DNA of 64,000 bases from an uncultured Verrucomicrobia subdivision 3 bacterium (GTDB taxonomy: Bacteria > Verrucomicrobiota > Verrucomicrobiia > Limisphaerales > UBA11358): NCBI GenBank assembly GCA_903875465.1, contig CAIQWB010000054.1, positions 1 through 64,000 on the forward strand, written 5' to 3'. Below, in pieces: positions 7,947 to 18,600 of the stretch. How positions within the stretch are numbered: the stretch's first letter is position 1; the number at the start of each line of letters is the position of its first letter. A program made the translations under genes and the position numbers. The notes beneath the pieces were generated by a model that made no database searches, was not told where the DNA came from, and was given only the letters and a program-made list of their open reading frames with translations.

Positions 7947-10900
7947 TTATTGCGCCTGCAAAAGGTAATAGGCCTGCGGCGCAGCCGGATCCACTGTCAC
8001 CGGCACTGTGTAATTGCCACTGCCATCAAAAGTGCTGCTGACGACCTTGGTCCAACTGCCCACCGGCAGGGTCAGGTTCGTGGTAGTGAGCACCGTCACC
8101 GCTCCATTGGGCACGCCGTTGCTGGCATTGAGGGTGATGGTGCCGCTGGCGAACTGGCTGAAATCCACCCCGCTAATGGCCGGCGGCGGCAGCAGTCCCG
8201 TCACCTTGATAGTACCATTGACGGTTAATTTGCTCGTGTCCCAGTTGTAATAATTGGGCAGCACCAGCGTGCTAAAGGCATTCAACAGGGCAGGCGCGCT
8301 GAACAACGTGAAGGTGTCGCCTGCTTGCAATTTTGCTCCAATATTTGTCACCACCAGGGTGCCGCCATACGTAATGCTGCCCAGTGTACTGATGATTTGG
8401 TCGCTGCTCGGCGTGCCGGCGCGGTTAAGTTTCATCCAGGCCAGGTTGTTCAAGGCCACCGCGTTGGTCACTGTCAAAATGCCCGTGCTCCCGCCGAATC
8501 CACCCCCCGGAACCACCAGACCATTGACATTCAAACTGCCCAGAATCGTGCCACGTCCTTCAATGATCTGGGTAGAGCTGTTTTGGAACGTGCCATCACT
8601 GCGTCCGGACACATCCAGAAACGCCCCGGCAAGCAGATTGACCGTGCCACTGTTATCGATGCTGGCATCCGTCGAGTTGGTCGGGTTGTACACCAAGGCC
8701 AGGGTGCCGCTGCTGATGGTGGTTGTGCCGGTATGGGTATTAACTCCGCCCAGGGTCAGCGTACCGCTGCCCACTTTGTTGATTTGGCAAATCCGGTTGG
8801 CCGCCCCGCCATCTTTGATCACGCCCCAGAAGGTGCTGTTCGGCGTGGTGGGACTCGAACCGATGTTCCACACCAGCGTGCCCGTGCCGGCCCCCTGGCC
8901 AGTGAGCGCCGTCCCGCTGGCACCAAACAAGGCCCCGATGGTCATCGTGCCCGCATTACGCGAGGAGAACGTGGCGGTATTTGTGCCCAAATCAAAGGTA
9001 GTGTTGGGTCCGCCAAACATGGAGTTGCCCCCGCCGGCGTTGAAGCGCAAATTGCCCGCGCTGTTGCCCATTTCCACTGTGCCCAGGAAGTTGGTCATGC
9101 TCCCATTCACGCTAAAGGTGCCGCTCGCCGCGCTGATATTCAGCGTCACCCCGGTGCCGCCCGTCCAAACGCCGCTCACAATATTGTTGTTGCCCCCGGC
9201 GGAAATCAGAGTGCTATTGGCAACCACAGTCAGGGCATTGTTATATGTGGGCTGCGAACCCACCGCCAGACGCAGGCTGCCGCCACTGAAAACAAGCGGG
9301 CCGGTGCTGGCCGCCGCCGTGTCATTCAAGGTCAATAGTCCATTGCTCAGGGTGGTGGAACCTTGGTAAGTATTGGGTGATCCCAACACCAAAGTGCCGG
9401 CATCCACCAGGGTCAGCCCGCCACTGCCGACCAATGCGCCTCCGACGGTGAGCGTGGTCCCGGCGGCAATGTCCAGTGTCCCCGTGCCCCCCAGGGTGGC
9501 GCCGCGATCAATGGTCGTGGACGGTCCAAAATAACTGAGCGTCCCATTGCTGATAATCAAATTCGAGGGATCCAGGCTGGCCGCTCCAATCCCGCTCGGC
9601 TGGGCCCCGTTGGCCAGCGAACCCACCGCCAGCACCCCGCCATTGATCACTGTTGCCCCCGTGTAAGTATTCGTGGTCAGGATGGTCAGCGTGCCCGTGT
9701 TGGTTTTGGTCAGGCTGGCCGTGCCGGCAATGACTCCCGCACCCGCTAATACATAATTCGACGTCGCATTCACATTAATCGCCGCGGGCACTTCCGTCCC
9801 CACCACATTAACGGGACCGTTGGCTGCGCCGGCGTTGTTAAACGTCACACTGTCACCGGGAATGAAATAATCCAGGGTCCCGGCATTCAACCAGTTGGTG
9901 CTGATGCTGGTGTCCCAGTTGGTATTGAGCGGATTCCCCTGCCACACGATGTTCGTGGGGCCGCGCACGGTGGCCAGGGTGATCAAAGAAATGGCTTTGG
10001 CCGACGGGTCGTTCGTCAACAAACCCACTACCCCGGTGAGGTTGAAATTAGCCAGCGAGCCGTTGAAGGCTCCGCCGTAGCTGATAAGTTTATAAATCTG
10101 CCCGCTGGGCACGGTGCCCGAAATAGCCACTGTATTGGTGCCGCTCACCGTCAAATCCCCGGTGATGTTCAAAGCATCATTGCCCGGTCCCGACGCGCTG
10201 GCGGAAAGATCAAAGTGATTGATAGCCCCTCCCGTTTCAATCAAGGAATTCCCGAAACTCAGCGTTGCGTTCACCGCATTGCTGCCGGGATTCACCGTGG
10301 CCCCCGCCGCCAACTGCACCATGCCGGCCACCACTCCCGCGCCGCCCAAGGTCTGGTTCGTGAGCACAAAGCCGCCGGCCACGGCGGAAACGTCCAAAGT
10401 CGCGCCACTGGCCACCACGATCGTGCCCGGACTGGTGATGGCACCGCCCGCATCCAGTGCCAGCGTGCCTGTGTTGATAAACGTATTGCCGGAATAGGTA
10501 TTCACCCCGCCCAGAAGAAGCGTGCCCCCCCCGGTTTTGCTCAAACTACCCGGCCCGCTCAACACGCCGGAAAATCCAATATTATTGGGCGTGCCGCTGA
10601 CATCCGCCGCTTTAAAAGTAAACGTCCCCCCGCCAAGCCGCATAGGCACCGACCCCGTCCACGGCGCATAGGCGCCGAACAGACCACCGCTGTTGAGTTG
10701 GGCATTGACGACCACCGTGCCATTGCCCTGGATGCCACCCGCGCCCACATAAATGGTGCCACTGTTCGTGAAGTAATCCGTGCCCGCCCCCAGGAAGGAA
10801 ATCCCATAAATCTGGTTCGTCCCGCCGATGACGGTGTAGACCGTGTCCCCGGTGCCCGAAGGGGTGGGGGAAATCAAATTGGGATCCGCATTGACAAAGA

Positions 10901-11765
10901 GACCGCCCGTTTGTAAAAACCGCGCCGGCCGTGAAACCGTGCCGTTTTTCAGGGTGAAAGCCCCGCTGTTGGTAACCGTGCCATTCACCAAATAAAGGAT
11001 GCCATGGGCATTGTTACCCACCGAAATACTGGTGGTATTCACGAAACCATTACTGATCACCAAACCATCCTGGCCCAGCGCCAGCGGAGCATTGGCCGCC
11101 CCCACCCCGCGTTGCATGGCAAAGTTGCCCAGATTATTGGTACCCCCGGCGATCACCAACCGGCAACCCGAGGAAATGCTTCCGTTGCCCGGATTCAAAC
11201 TTGTGCTGGCCGCCGTCAACGCCCCGCCGAAGTTCGTCATCAAGGCCGATGAACTAGCATTACCACCGCTCGTCCCCCCGGTGCTGCCCGAGCCAATAAT
11301 CATATTTCCGCCCACCGTGAGGCTGCCCCCCACTGCCAAGGCGACTGCAGAATTGGAAGTGACGCCAAAATTCCCCGTCACACTCACCACCCCGCCATTA
11401 TTGATAAAAAATTTACCGGTACCCCCGGGATTAAGTTCCGCCACGCTGGTCAAATTGAAGCCGGCGGCATTGACATTCAGCGTCCCATTCTCAATCAACG
11501 CCCCCAAACCGGCGGTCGCCATCGGCATATTATAGCTCACATTGGTGCCCGCGCCGATGAAGGCATTGGTCGTCTGGTTGGCATCGTTGCCCGGCACCCC
11601 GCCCAGGCTCCAGTTCGCCGGAGTGTTCCATTCGCCGCCGGTGGCGGGGCCCGTCCAAACGGCCGTGACTTGCGCCTGGAGCTGAACTGCCGTCAAAGTG
11701 CCCAAAAACCCCAGCCAGGCCGTGGTTTTGCGCCGATTAATATTCTTGTGTGATTGTGATTTCAT
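7947..11765 (-). CDS. Secreted autotransporter-associated beta-strand repeat protein
   Basis: Exported protein of ~1272 aa. The preferred start is the ATG at 11765, giving a basic N-region (HKNINRRKTT), a hydrophobic WLGFLGTL core and cleavage near QLQAQ. The mature part is almost wholly Gly/Thr/Asn/Val-rich parallel beta repeats, with recurring units such as LSKTGGGTLLLGGVNTYSGN and NTYTGATVINGG. It ends in a ~75-aa module (GSWTKVVSSTFDGSGNYT ... YYLLQAQ) shared in pattern with the downstream giant protein. No autotransporter barrel or catalytic domain is seen. It is probably a surface or extracellular structural protein; substrate and role are unknown. It shares orientation with the next gene, separated by a terminator-like hairpin. 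Confidence 0.82.
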   Translation of the reverse strand: MKSQSHKNINRRKTTAWLGFLGTLTAVQLQAQVTAVWTGPATGGEWNTPANWSLGGVPGNDANQTTNAFIGAGTNVSYNMPMATAGLGALIENGTLNVNAAGFNLTSVAELNPGGTGKFFINNGGVVSVTGNFGVTSNSAVALAVGGSLTVGGNMIIGSGSTGGTSGGNASSSALMTNFGGALTAASTSLNPGNGSISSGCRLVIAGGTNNLGNFAMQRGVGAANAPLALGQDGLVISNGFVNTTSISVGNNAHGILYLVNGTVTNSGAFTLKNGTVSRPARFLQTGGLFVNADPNLISPTPSGTGDTVYTVIGGTNQIYGISFLGAGTDYFTNSGTIYVGAGGIQGNGTVVVNAQLNSGGLFGAYAPWTGSVPMRLGGGTFTFKAADVSGTPNNIGFSGVLSGPGSLSKTGGGTLLLGGVNTYSGNTFINTGTLALDAGGAITSPGTIVVASGATLDVSAVAGGFVLTNQTLGGAGVVAGMVQLAAGATVNPGSNAVNATLSFGNSLIETGGAINHFDLSASASGPGNDALNITGDLTVSGTNTVAISGTVPSGQIYKLISYGGAFNGSLANFNLTGVVGLLTNDPSAKAISLITLATVRGPTNIVWQGNPLNTNWDTSISTNWLNAGTLDYFIPGDSVTFNNAGAANGPVNVVGTEVPAAINVNATSNYVLAGAGVIAGTASLTKTNTGTLTILTTNTYTGATVINGGVLAVGSLANGAQPSGIGAASLDPSNLIISNGTLSYFGPSTTIDRGATLGGTGTLDIAAGTTLTVGGALVGSGGLTLVDAGTLVLGSPNTYQGSTTLSNGLLTLNDTAAASTGPLVFSGGSLRLAVGSQPTYNNALTVVANSTLISAGGNNNIVSGVWTGGTGVTLNISAASGTFSVNGSMTNFLGTVEMGNSAGNLRFNAGGGNSMFGGPNTTFDLGTNTATFSSRNAGTMTIGALFGASGTALTGQGAGTGTLVWNIGSSPTTPNSTFWGVIKDGGAANRICQINKVGSGTLTLGGVNTHTGTTTISSGTLALVYNPTNSTDASIDNSGTVNLLAGAFLDVSGRSDGTFQNSSTQIIEGRGTILGSLNVNGLVVPGGGFGGSTGILTVTNAVALNNLAWMKLNRAGTPSSDQIISTLGSITYGGTLVVTNIGAKLQAGDTFTLFSAPALLNAFSTLVLPNYYNWDTSKLTVNGTIKVTGLLPPPAISGVDFSQFASGTITLNASNGVPNGAVTVLTTTNLTLPVGSWTKVVSSTFDGSGNYTVPVTVDPAAPQAYYLLQAQ

Positions 11766-12073
11766 GGGATTAACAAAGGGCTTCCGAATTCGATCAGGGC
11801 TGCGATGGGTGGCACCAGTGAACAGGCTGAATGACTGCCGCCCCGGGGGCGCAGGCAACAGTTGGCACCATAAATGGGTTTGGTTTCAGTCGCACAACGG
11901 GTAATTGCGAAGACTCTAAACTGCGGGCGGCCTGACGTCCATCGGATGTTTGTATGAGCAGCCTCCGCCGCGAGCGGGCCGCCCCGGGCTGGGCCCCGGA
12001 ACCCGCCGAAAAATGTGCCCTCCACCGTCAATAAACCCTCCCTCTTTCCCGTCAGAAGTTTTAAGCTGGGGAC
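11766..12073. other. Divergent intergenic region
   Basis: About 300 bp between the minus-strand beta-repeat gene and the plus-strand helicase, so it should hold both promoters. I see short GC-rich near-palindromes but no convincing -35/-10 pair, conserved RNA or open reading frame. Confidence 0.5.
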
Positions 12074-14626
12074 GTGGCCATCATCGCCGACTCCATGCCC
12101 GCCAGTTTGAATCTGGTGACCCTGCCCGACCTCTGGCAACAGCAGGCCGTCGCGGCCTTGCGCGCCGGTCAGGACGTCGTGGTCCACGCGCCCACCGGCG
12201 CGGGCAAAACACTCATCTTTGAACTCTGGTCCAATCAGGGCAAAAATCGCGGTCAGGCCATTTACACCGTCCCCACCCGCGCCCTCGCCAATGACAAACT
12301 CGCCGAATGGCGCGCCCGGGGCTGGAATGTGGGTATTGCCACCGGGGACCTCGCCGAAAACCTTTCCGCCCCCATCCTCGTTGCCACGCTCGAAACCCAA
12401 AAGGACCGCCTCGTGCGCGGCGAAGGCCCCGCCCTCCTGGTGGTCGACGAGTATCAAATGATCGGCGACCCCGATCGCGGCCTGAATTACGAACTCGCCC
12501 TGGCGCTCGCCCCCGCCACCACCCAGTTTCTCCTCCTGAGCGGCAGCGTGGCAAACCCCCAGGACGTCGTCAAATGGCTCCGCCGCCTTGGCCGCGATGC
12601 CGTGCTCATCCGCTCCGACCTCCGCCCGGTCCCCTTGGAAGAGGTTTCGACCGGCAGCCTCGGCTATGCCCTGCCTTCAGAAATCAAAGGCTACTGGCCC
12701 CGGCTCGTCGCCAAGGCGCTTGCCGAGGACCTCGGCCCCATCCTCCTCTTTGCCCCCCGCCGTCAGGGGGCCGAGGCCATGGCCGCAGAAATTGCCCGGC
12801 AACTGCCCAACCCCAATCCCCTCACCCTCACTGCCGAACAAAAAGCCCTCACCGGCGAGCACCTCGCCAAAATGCTCGCCAGCCGCGTCACCTACCACCA
12901 TAGCGGCCTGAGTTACGGCGTCCGCGCCGGGGTCATCGAACCCCTCGCCAAGGCGGGTCAACTCCGCGTGGTCGTTGCCACCATGGGCCTCGCCGCCGGC
13001 ATCAATTTCTCCCTGCGTAGCGTCGCCCTCGCCGCCGCCACCTACCGCCGCGACAACGTCGAGCAACCCCTGCGACCCGATGAAATCCTGCAAATGTTCG
13101 GGCGGGCCGGCCGCCGTGGCCTGGATGAAACCGGCTACGTGCTCATTGCGGCCAATGAACTGCGCCTGCTTGATGCCCGCCCCGGCCATTTGTCCCGCAG
13201 CAACGCCGTGGACTGGAGCGCCCTCCTGGGCCTCATGACCCGCGCCGCCCGCGCCGGCCGCGACCCCTTTGCCGAGGCCGTCCGCGTCCAGGAACGCCTC
13301 TTTACCACCAAACCCATTTTCCTTGGCGTCGAAGAATCCCTGAAAAATCCGGAGGTCCCCTGCGGCTTGAAAACCGATCCCGAGCGCGCCCGCCACGTCA
13401 AATTAATGGTACGCCAAATTCAGAACAGCCGCGGTGAATGGCAGCCCCTCCCCACCCCCGAACTCCGCCCCGTGGGAACCATCTATGCCTTGGTGTCCGG
13501 CGATAACGCCAGCGGGCCCGCCCATCCGCCCACTGCGGAACTGGGTGAACCTGCCGCCGAGGCAACGCCCGCGGCCACCGCCCCCACGCTCCGTTCGATT
13601 CTGGAAATCCCCGCCGCCGTCGACCAGGTCGGCCTCGGCCAGTTGTGCGTCCTCGACGAAACGGCCAGCCCCACCCGCTACGGCCGCCGCTTTCCCGTCG
13701 CCGATGTCCTGAATGGCGACGCTGTGGCCCTCGCCAAATGGATCCGCCGCCTGACCAATTGGAAAGCCCGCCAGGCACCCCGCGCCGAATGGGACGGCTC
13801 CATCGCCCCGCTCCTCGCCACCCGCCTGGCCGACCAGAAAACCCCGCTCGTCCGCTACGAAACCGAGGCCCACCAAATCTTCGCCGTGGTCAGCCTCGCA
13901 GAACTCCCCATGCGCACCCTGGTGGATGCCCATGGCCTCGCGCTCCACAAACCGCCCACCCGCGAGGTCATGCCCGCCGATTGCGCCCGCTGCCACCTCG
14001 TGGCCACCTGCCGCACCCTGCCCGCCGCCACCGGCACGGCCCTGCTCTGGCGCCGGCTCGGGCTCGTGGATGCTGCGGGCGTCCCCACCCGGCGCGGCCA
14101 GGTCATGAGCTGCTTTTCCGCTGGTGACGGCCTGGCCATTGCGGCTGCGCTGGAGGACGAGAAATATCCGCTGGAAGAACTCATTTACGACCTCGCCAAC
14201 CTCGAGGCCGGCCACCGTTTTTGCTCCGAGGATAGCCGCTGGTCCGGCCGGCTCGCCTTCGCCTGCCTCCAATGCTTTGGCAACCAGACCATCCCCGGCT
14301 ACCTCGAAAACGGCCTGCCCACGAAATACGGGGCCGGGGCTGAAACTGTCGTCGCCTCGGTCTACCAAAACCCCGCCGCCAAGGCCATGTGGATCACCGA
14401 GCTCCTCGGGGCCGGCGACATCGACCGGATCGTGATCGAATGGCGCAGCCTCCTCCGGCAAATCACCCACGCCCCGGACCTGGCCTGGCCCCGCTGGCAG
14501 GAACTAAAAACCCGTGCCCAGGCCCTGCTGGCCGAGACCACTTCGCCCACCATGACCGACCTGCCACCCCTGGCCTACCAACAAACCAAACGCACCGAAC
14601 ATCGCCTTCACCTCCGCCGCCACTGA
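12074..14626 (+). CDS. Ski2-type DEAD/DEAH-box superfamily 2 helicase with C-terminal cysteine motifs
   Basis: ATP-dependent nucleic-acid helicase of ~850 aa. Motifs in order: Q-like WQQQAVAALRAG, Walker A APTGAGKT (~39-46), Ia PTRALAND, DEYQ (~125) as motif II, SGSVAN as motif III, ATMGLAAGINF as motif V and QMFGRAGRRG as motif VI, the last typical of the Ski2/Mtr4/Hel308 group. The C-terminal half lacks a clear named domain but has CARCHLVATC (~637) and FACLQCFG (~729), possibly a zinc or Fe-S site. The start is GTG at 12074 or ATG at 12095. Whether it acts on RNA or DNA cannot be told. It is monocistronic, with a kilobase of non-coding DNA downstream. Confidence 0.85.
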   Translation: MAIIADSMPASLNLVTLPDLWQQQAVAALRAGQDVVVHAPTGAGKTLIFELWSNQGKNRGQAIYTVPTRALANDKLAEWRARGWNVGIATGDLAENLSAPILVATLETQKDRLVRGEGPALLVVDEYQMIGDPDRGLNYELALALAPATTQFLLLSGSVANPQDVVKWLRRLGRDAVLIRSDLRPVPLEEVSTGSLGYALPSEIKGYWPRLVAKALAEDLGPILLFAPRRQGAEAMAAEIARQLPNPNPLTLTAEQKALTGEHLAKMLASRVTYHHSGLSYGVRAGVIEPLAKAGQLRVVVATMGLAAGINFSLRSVALAAATYRRDNVEQPLRPDEILQMFGRAGRRGLDETGYVLIAANELRLLDARPGHLSRSNAVDWSALLGLMTRAARAGRDPFAEAVRVQERLFTTKPIFLGVEESLKNPEVPCGLKTDPERARHVKLMVRQIQNSRGEWQPLPTPELRPVGTIYALVSGDNASGPAHPPTAELGEPAAEATPAATAPTLRSILEIPAAVDQVGLGQLCVLDETASPTRYGRRFPVADVLNGDAVALAKWIRRLTNWKARQAPRAEWDGSIAPLLATRLADQKTPLVRYETEAHQIFAVVSLAELPMRTLVDAHGLALHKPPTREVMPADCARCHLVATCRTLPAATGTALLWRRLGLVDAAGVPTRRGQVMSCFSAGDGLAIAAALEDEKYPLEELIYDLANLEAGHRFCSEDSRWSGRLAFACLQCFGNQTIPGYLENGLPTKYGAGAETVVASVYQNPAAKAMWITELLGAGDIDRIVIEWRSLLRQITHAPDLAWPRWQELKTRAQALLAETTSPTMTDLPPLAYQQTKRTEHRLHLRRH

Positions 14627-14872
14627 CGGCACCTTTACCCGGGGGTGCGGAGGAAGTCCAAACACTAAAGTCTGATATCCACAGTCAAAGCCCGGACAAA
14701 GGGACGATTGGGCACGAGCAGGTGCGATTCACCGGGACTTGAGCACCCGTAACCCATCACCACACCCCGGCCACTCGTCATTCCCTCCCCCCCCTCTACA
14801 CTGGACAGGAGGAGGCCGCCGGCGGGCGCAGGAGTTCCCGGGGTGTTGGCGGGTCAGGATATTTTGTATTTT

Positions 14873-15103
14873 TAACCCGAACTCCGAAATTAAAATGGCC
14901 GGGATGCGTCAAGATGTTGGAGCAGAAACACTTTGGAAAAATCGCCGGCCTACCCGCAGTGGTCTGGTGAGACTGCCTCTGCGCGCAGCGCACACCCTTA
15001 AATGGGCAACTGCTTGGCAGCGGCTTGGGAAGCCAATTTTCCAAAGTGTTTATGCCCAAGAGATTGATGCAGACCGGCATTTTTAATTTCGGAGTTCGGG
15101 TTT
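14873..15103. repeat. ~230-bp imperfect inverted repeat (possible MITE or structured RNA)
   Basis: The left arm 14873-14946 matches the reverse complement of the right arm 15031-15103 at roughly 80% identity by eye. Perfect blocks are a 22-bp match at each outer end (AACCCGAACTCCG...) and a 15-bp block AAACACTTTGGAAAA at 14926-14940 with its complement at 15037-15051. The centre contains CTGCGCGCAG at 14979-14988. A transcript would fold into one long hairpin. No clear target-site duplication is seen and no transposase is encoded. Confidence 0.75.
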
Positions 15104-15512
15104 AAATGCCGGAATAGCACGGATTAAGCCGGCTGGGATCGGCGAACGGTGAATGTTTCAGGCGCCAAATTCCAGGTTTAAGGAAACCACGGGATCATCC
15201 CAGCGACCATCAGCGAACCGCAAGAATGCAAGCAGCTGATTGCCAATGCTTTCCACCTTGGCTGAGCGCCTTGCAGGGCACTTGCCACGACTATTGGTCG
15301 CTACTTGCTGAGGGACGGATCGGGAAGCATACCCCCCCAAACATGCGACTGACATATAGCGCAGCTTCGTTACGCTTTCCACCAATGCCCATTAACTTTT
15401 CCCAGCACGAATACTCGTTTTGTGCCCATTTTTGGAACGACCATGAGCAGTTATGGCCCAATTTGATGAGCTTGAACCCGTGCCGATTGGCCGGTGGAGC
15501 TCGATCCTTGCC

Positions 15513-15531
15513 GGTCAAATTAAGTCTGACC
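15513..15531. repeat. Imperfect palindrome GGTCA...TGACC
   Basis: A 19-bp imperfect palindrome about 90 bp upstream of the PA14/LamG gene. It resembles the GGGTCAGA-type ends of REP-like elements, by recollection only; it could equally be a regulator site. Confidence 0.3.
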
Positions 15532-15617
15532 CGTAATCGGGCGCGTCCCTTTTCCGATTGAGCGCAGAACCTCAGCCGGATTTTTAGAAACCAAACCGAA
15601 ACAACCGCAGTTATCAC

Positions 15618-18600
15618 ATGAAAAGAAAACAAAAAGTCCATCACCTAGCGCAAAAGGCCATGATGGTCCTAAGCCTAAGCCTTTTGACCGCCACCCAGGC
15701 ACCGGCGGGTTCAATATTTAGAGAGGTATACACCGGATTAGACAATTCCGGCATCGCTGGGACAAGTGTGTCCAGTCTGACGAGTGATCCAAGTTTCCCC
15801 AATTCTCCCGATGCGACCTTATCCTCGGAATTGGTGCAGGATACGTTTGAATTTCCCAGTCTCTTTGTTTCCAATTACGGCGACCAATCGGAAGGTTTCC
15901 TGAGCGCGCCGCAAACCGGAAATTACGTGTTTTGGATTGCCTCCGATGATGACAGCCAACTATTGCTGAGCACGGACGCAAACCCAGCCCACGCAGTGGT
16001 CATCGCTTCCGTGACCGGTTACACCGGCAAGGATCAATGGAATAAATATTCCAGCCAGCAGTCGGTACCAATCTCCTTGGTACAAGGGTCCAGTTATTAC
16101 CTGAAGGTTCTGCATAAACAGGGCGGCGGCGGGGACAATCTCGCGATTGGCTGGCAAAAGCCGGATGGTACATTGGAGAAACCCATGGCCACCCTCTATT
16201 ACGAACCTTACAGCACCACCAACACTTTGCCCATCATCACCCAAAGTCCCCAGGACGCCAGTGTATTGGACGGGCAACTCGTCAGTTTCTCCGTGGACGT
16301 GGCTCCGGCCGCCCAACCCCTGACCTATCAATGGTACCGGGGTGCGTCACCTATTCCCGGCGCCAATTTGCCGGGTTTGACCTTTCGGGCCAGCCTGGCG
16401 GATAACAGCATGGGATACAGTGTCCACGTGGGAAGCGCAACCAGCACAGCGGCAACCCTGAGTGTTTCGCCCACCACCGCACCGGCCTCCGTGGTTTCCG
16501 CCTATACCTTGGGTTATGACAACCTGGTGCAAATCACCTATTCCGAGCAGGTCACACCGCAGAGCGCGACCAACCTGGCCAACTATGGCCTCAGTGGCGG
16601 TATTTCCGTGCAAAAAGCGACCCTGGATGCCAGCGGGACAGTGGTAACTTTGTTTACTTCCCATTTTAATGTTCAAAATTCCTACACCTTGACCATCTCA
16701 GGCGTATCGGATTATGCCACCAGTCCGAACCTGCTAAACACCACGGTGCAGGTTGGCGCGGTGCCGGGCCTGATCACGCGTAAATATTTTCTGAATCTTT
16801 CCGGGACCGCCGTGGCTAATCTGACAAACAGTCCGGCCTATCCGAACAACTATGACATCCTGGAATACACCAATCTTTTTGAAGGCCGGATCAATTGGGC
16901 AACCACCTATGGCTCCCTGTTGCAAGGCTGGGTGGTGCCCGACACCACCGGGGATTATTCGTTTGCGATTTCCAGCGACGACAACAGCGCGCTGTACCTG
17001 AGCACCGATGCCAATCCCGCGAATTTGCGGGCAACGCCGATTGCGTTCGTTTCCAATTACACCGCTTCCCGGACCTACAACACCCTGGCCGGCCAGCAAA
17101 CCACCACGCCCATTCACCTCATTGCCAATCAAAAATACTACATTCAAGCGCTGCAAAAGCAGGACTCCGGCAATGACAACCTCGCGGTGGCCTGGCAATT
17201 AGGCGGCGGCAGTATTGGCGATGGCACCGCCCCCATCGATGGACAGAGTCTGATTCCCTGGTACGATGCCAACGTTCCGCTGGCCTTCACGAATCAACCC
17301 GCCAACCTGACGGTGTTGCAGTCCCGCCCCGTCACTTTGAGCATCGGGGTCAAGGGAGTTCCGATTTACACGGGAATTCAATGGTTCCGTAACGGCAACC
17401 CCATTGCGGGGGCCAATGGGCTCACGTATTCCGTGCCGCATGCCGCGTTGCTGGACAACAACGCCAATTTCTATGCGGTGGTTTCCAATCTGGCCTATAC
17501 CATTCAGAGCACCACGGCGCAACTGACGGTGCTGACCGACACGGTGCCTCCCCAGGTTACGCTGGTGACCACCGCCGTGGGCGCGAACGTGCAAGTGGCG
17601 TACAATGAATTCGTCGACCCGGCCACCGCCACCAACCTGTCAAATTATGCCATCTCTGGCATCACCTTTACCAATGCGATTTTGCAAGGCGACGGCATGA
17701 CCGTGGTGCTGGGTCTCACCGGGTCCCTGCCCGCGAACTTTACCATTTCGATCAGCAACGTGAAAGATTGGGCTGGCAACACCATTTCCCCCAATCCCTC
17801 GGTGGTCACCGGCTACACGACCGGCCTGGCACCCGGCATGATTTCCTACTGGCCCATGAATTTGGTTCAGGGAACCAAAACGCCGGATATCATCAGCGGG
17901 TATGATCTCACGTTGCAGAACATGACCGCCACGAATCTGGTGGCCGGCAAATATGGCAACAGCCTGTATTTCAGCACTTCCGACAAATCATTGCTGATTC
18001 ATACCTTCACGACCAACGACGCCCTCCCCATTTATAAGTATCCAAACTTCACGGTTTCCGCCTGGGTAAACGGTCCAGTTCAAACCGATCACCGCATCTA
18101 TGCCGAGTCCAGCACGTTGGGAAATAACAACCCGATGTTCAGCCTCGGAACCGACACCACGGGTGCCACGGGAAATTTTGACACCTACATTCGCAATAAT
18201 AGCAACACCACCGATGGCAATCACCACCAACATGGCATTGTGCTGGATAACACCTGGCATCATTTTTGTTTTGTCATGCAGTCCAACACCACCCCCAAGG
18301 CCTTGGTTTACATCGACGGGAAGCTGTCCAGCGCCAACCCCGCGCCCATCTGGCCGTTATCAGTCAATAACTTGACGATTGGGGCGATTGTGCGCTCCAG
18401 TGCGGCCGCCTGGTACACCGGCCTGATTGATGATGTCGCGGTTTGGAACCGGAGCCTGGCTGCGGACGAAGTGCAGTTTCTATTCAATAAAGGCACCCCG
18501 GTGCCGCCGCCCAAGCCGTTGCCCTTGACGATCAACTCCTTCAAATCGGATTTGCCCGCGATAGTGCAAGGCGACTCGGTCACCTTGCGGTGGGATGTCA

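Larger units (their letters stand above)
14627..15617. other. Gene-poor kilobase containing a large inverted repeat
   Basis: Between the helicase and the PA14 protein no convincing gene is visible. Short open frames on both strands (for example 15291-15644 minus) lack recognisable motifs. The region holds the large inverted repeat described separately and a palindromic GGTCAAATTAAGTCTGACC at 15513-15531. It looks like mobile-element or repeat debris. Confidence 0.55.

Noticed and set aside
8840-8885. tRNA-like T-arm sequence (GGTTCGAGTCCCACCA on the minus strand)
   Set aside because: It lies inside the beta-repeat coding sequence, where it encodes a normal repeat segment, and no acceptor, D or anticodon arm could be assembled.
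2221-11765. Internal repetitive DNA as a possible CRISPR or tandem repeat array
   Set aside because: The repetition is at protein level (Gly/Thr/Asn beta-strand units) with diverged DNA and no constant repeat/spacer spacing.
14627-14650. GCACC...GGTGC hairpin after the helicase as a terminator
   Set aside because: The stem is short and no T-run follows; evidence is too weak to annotate.
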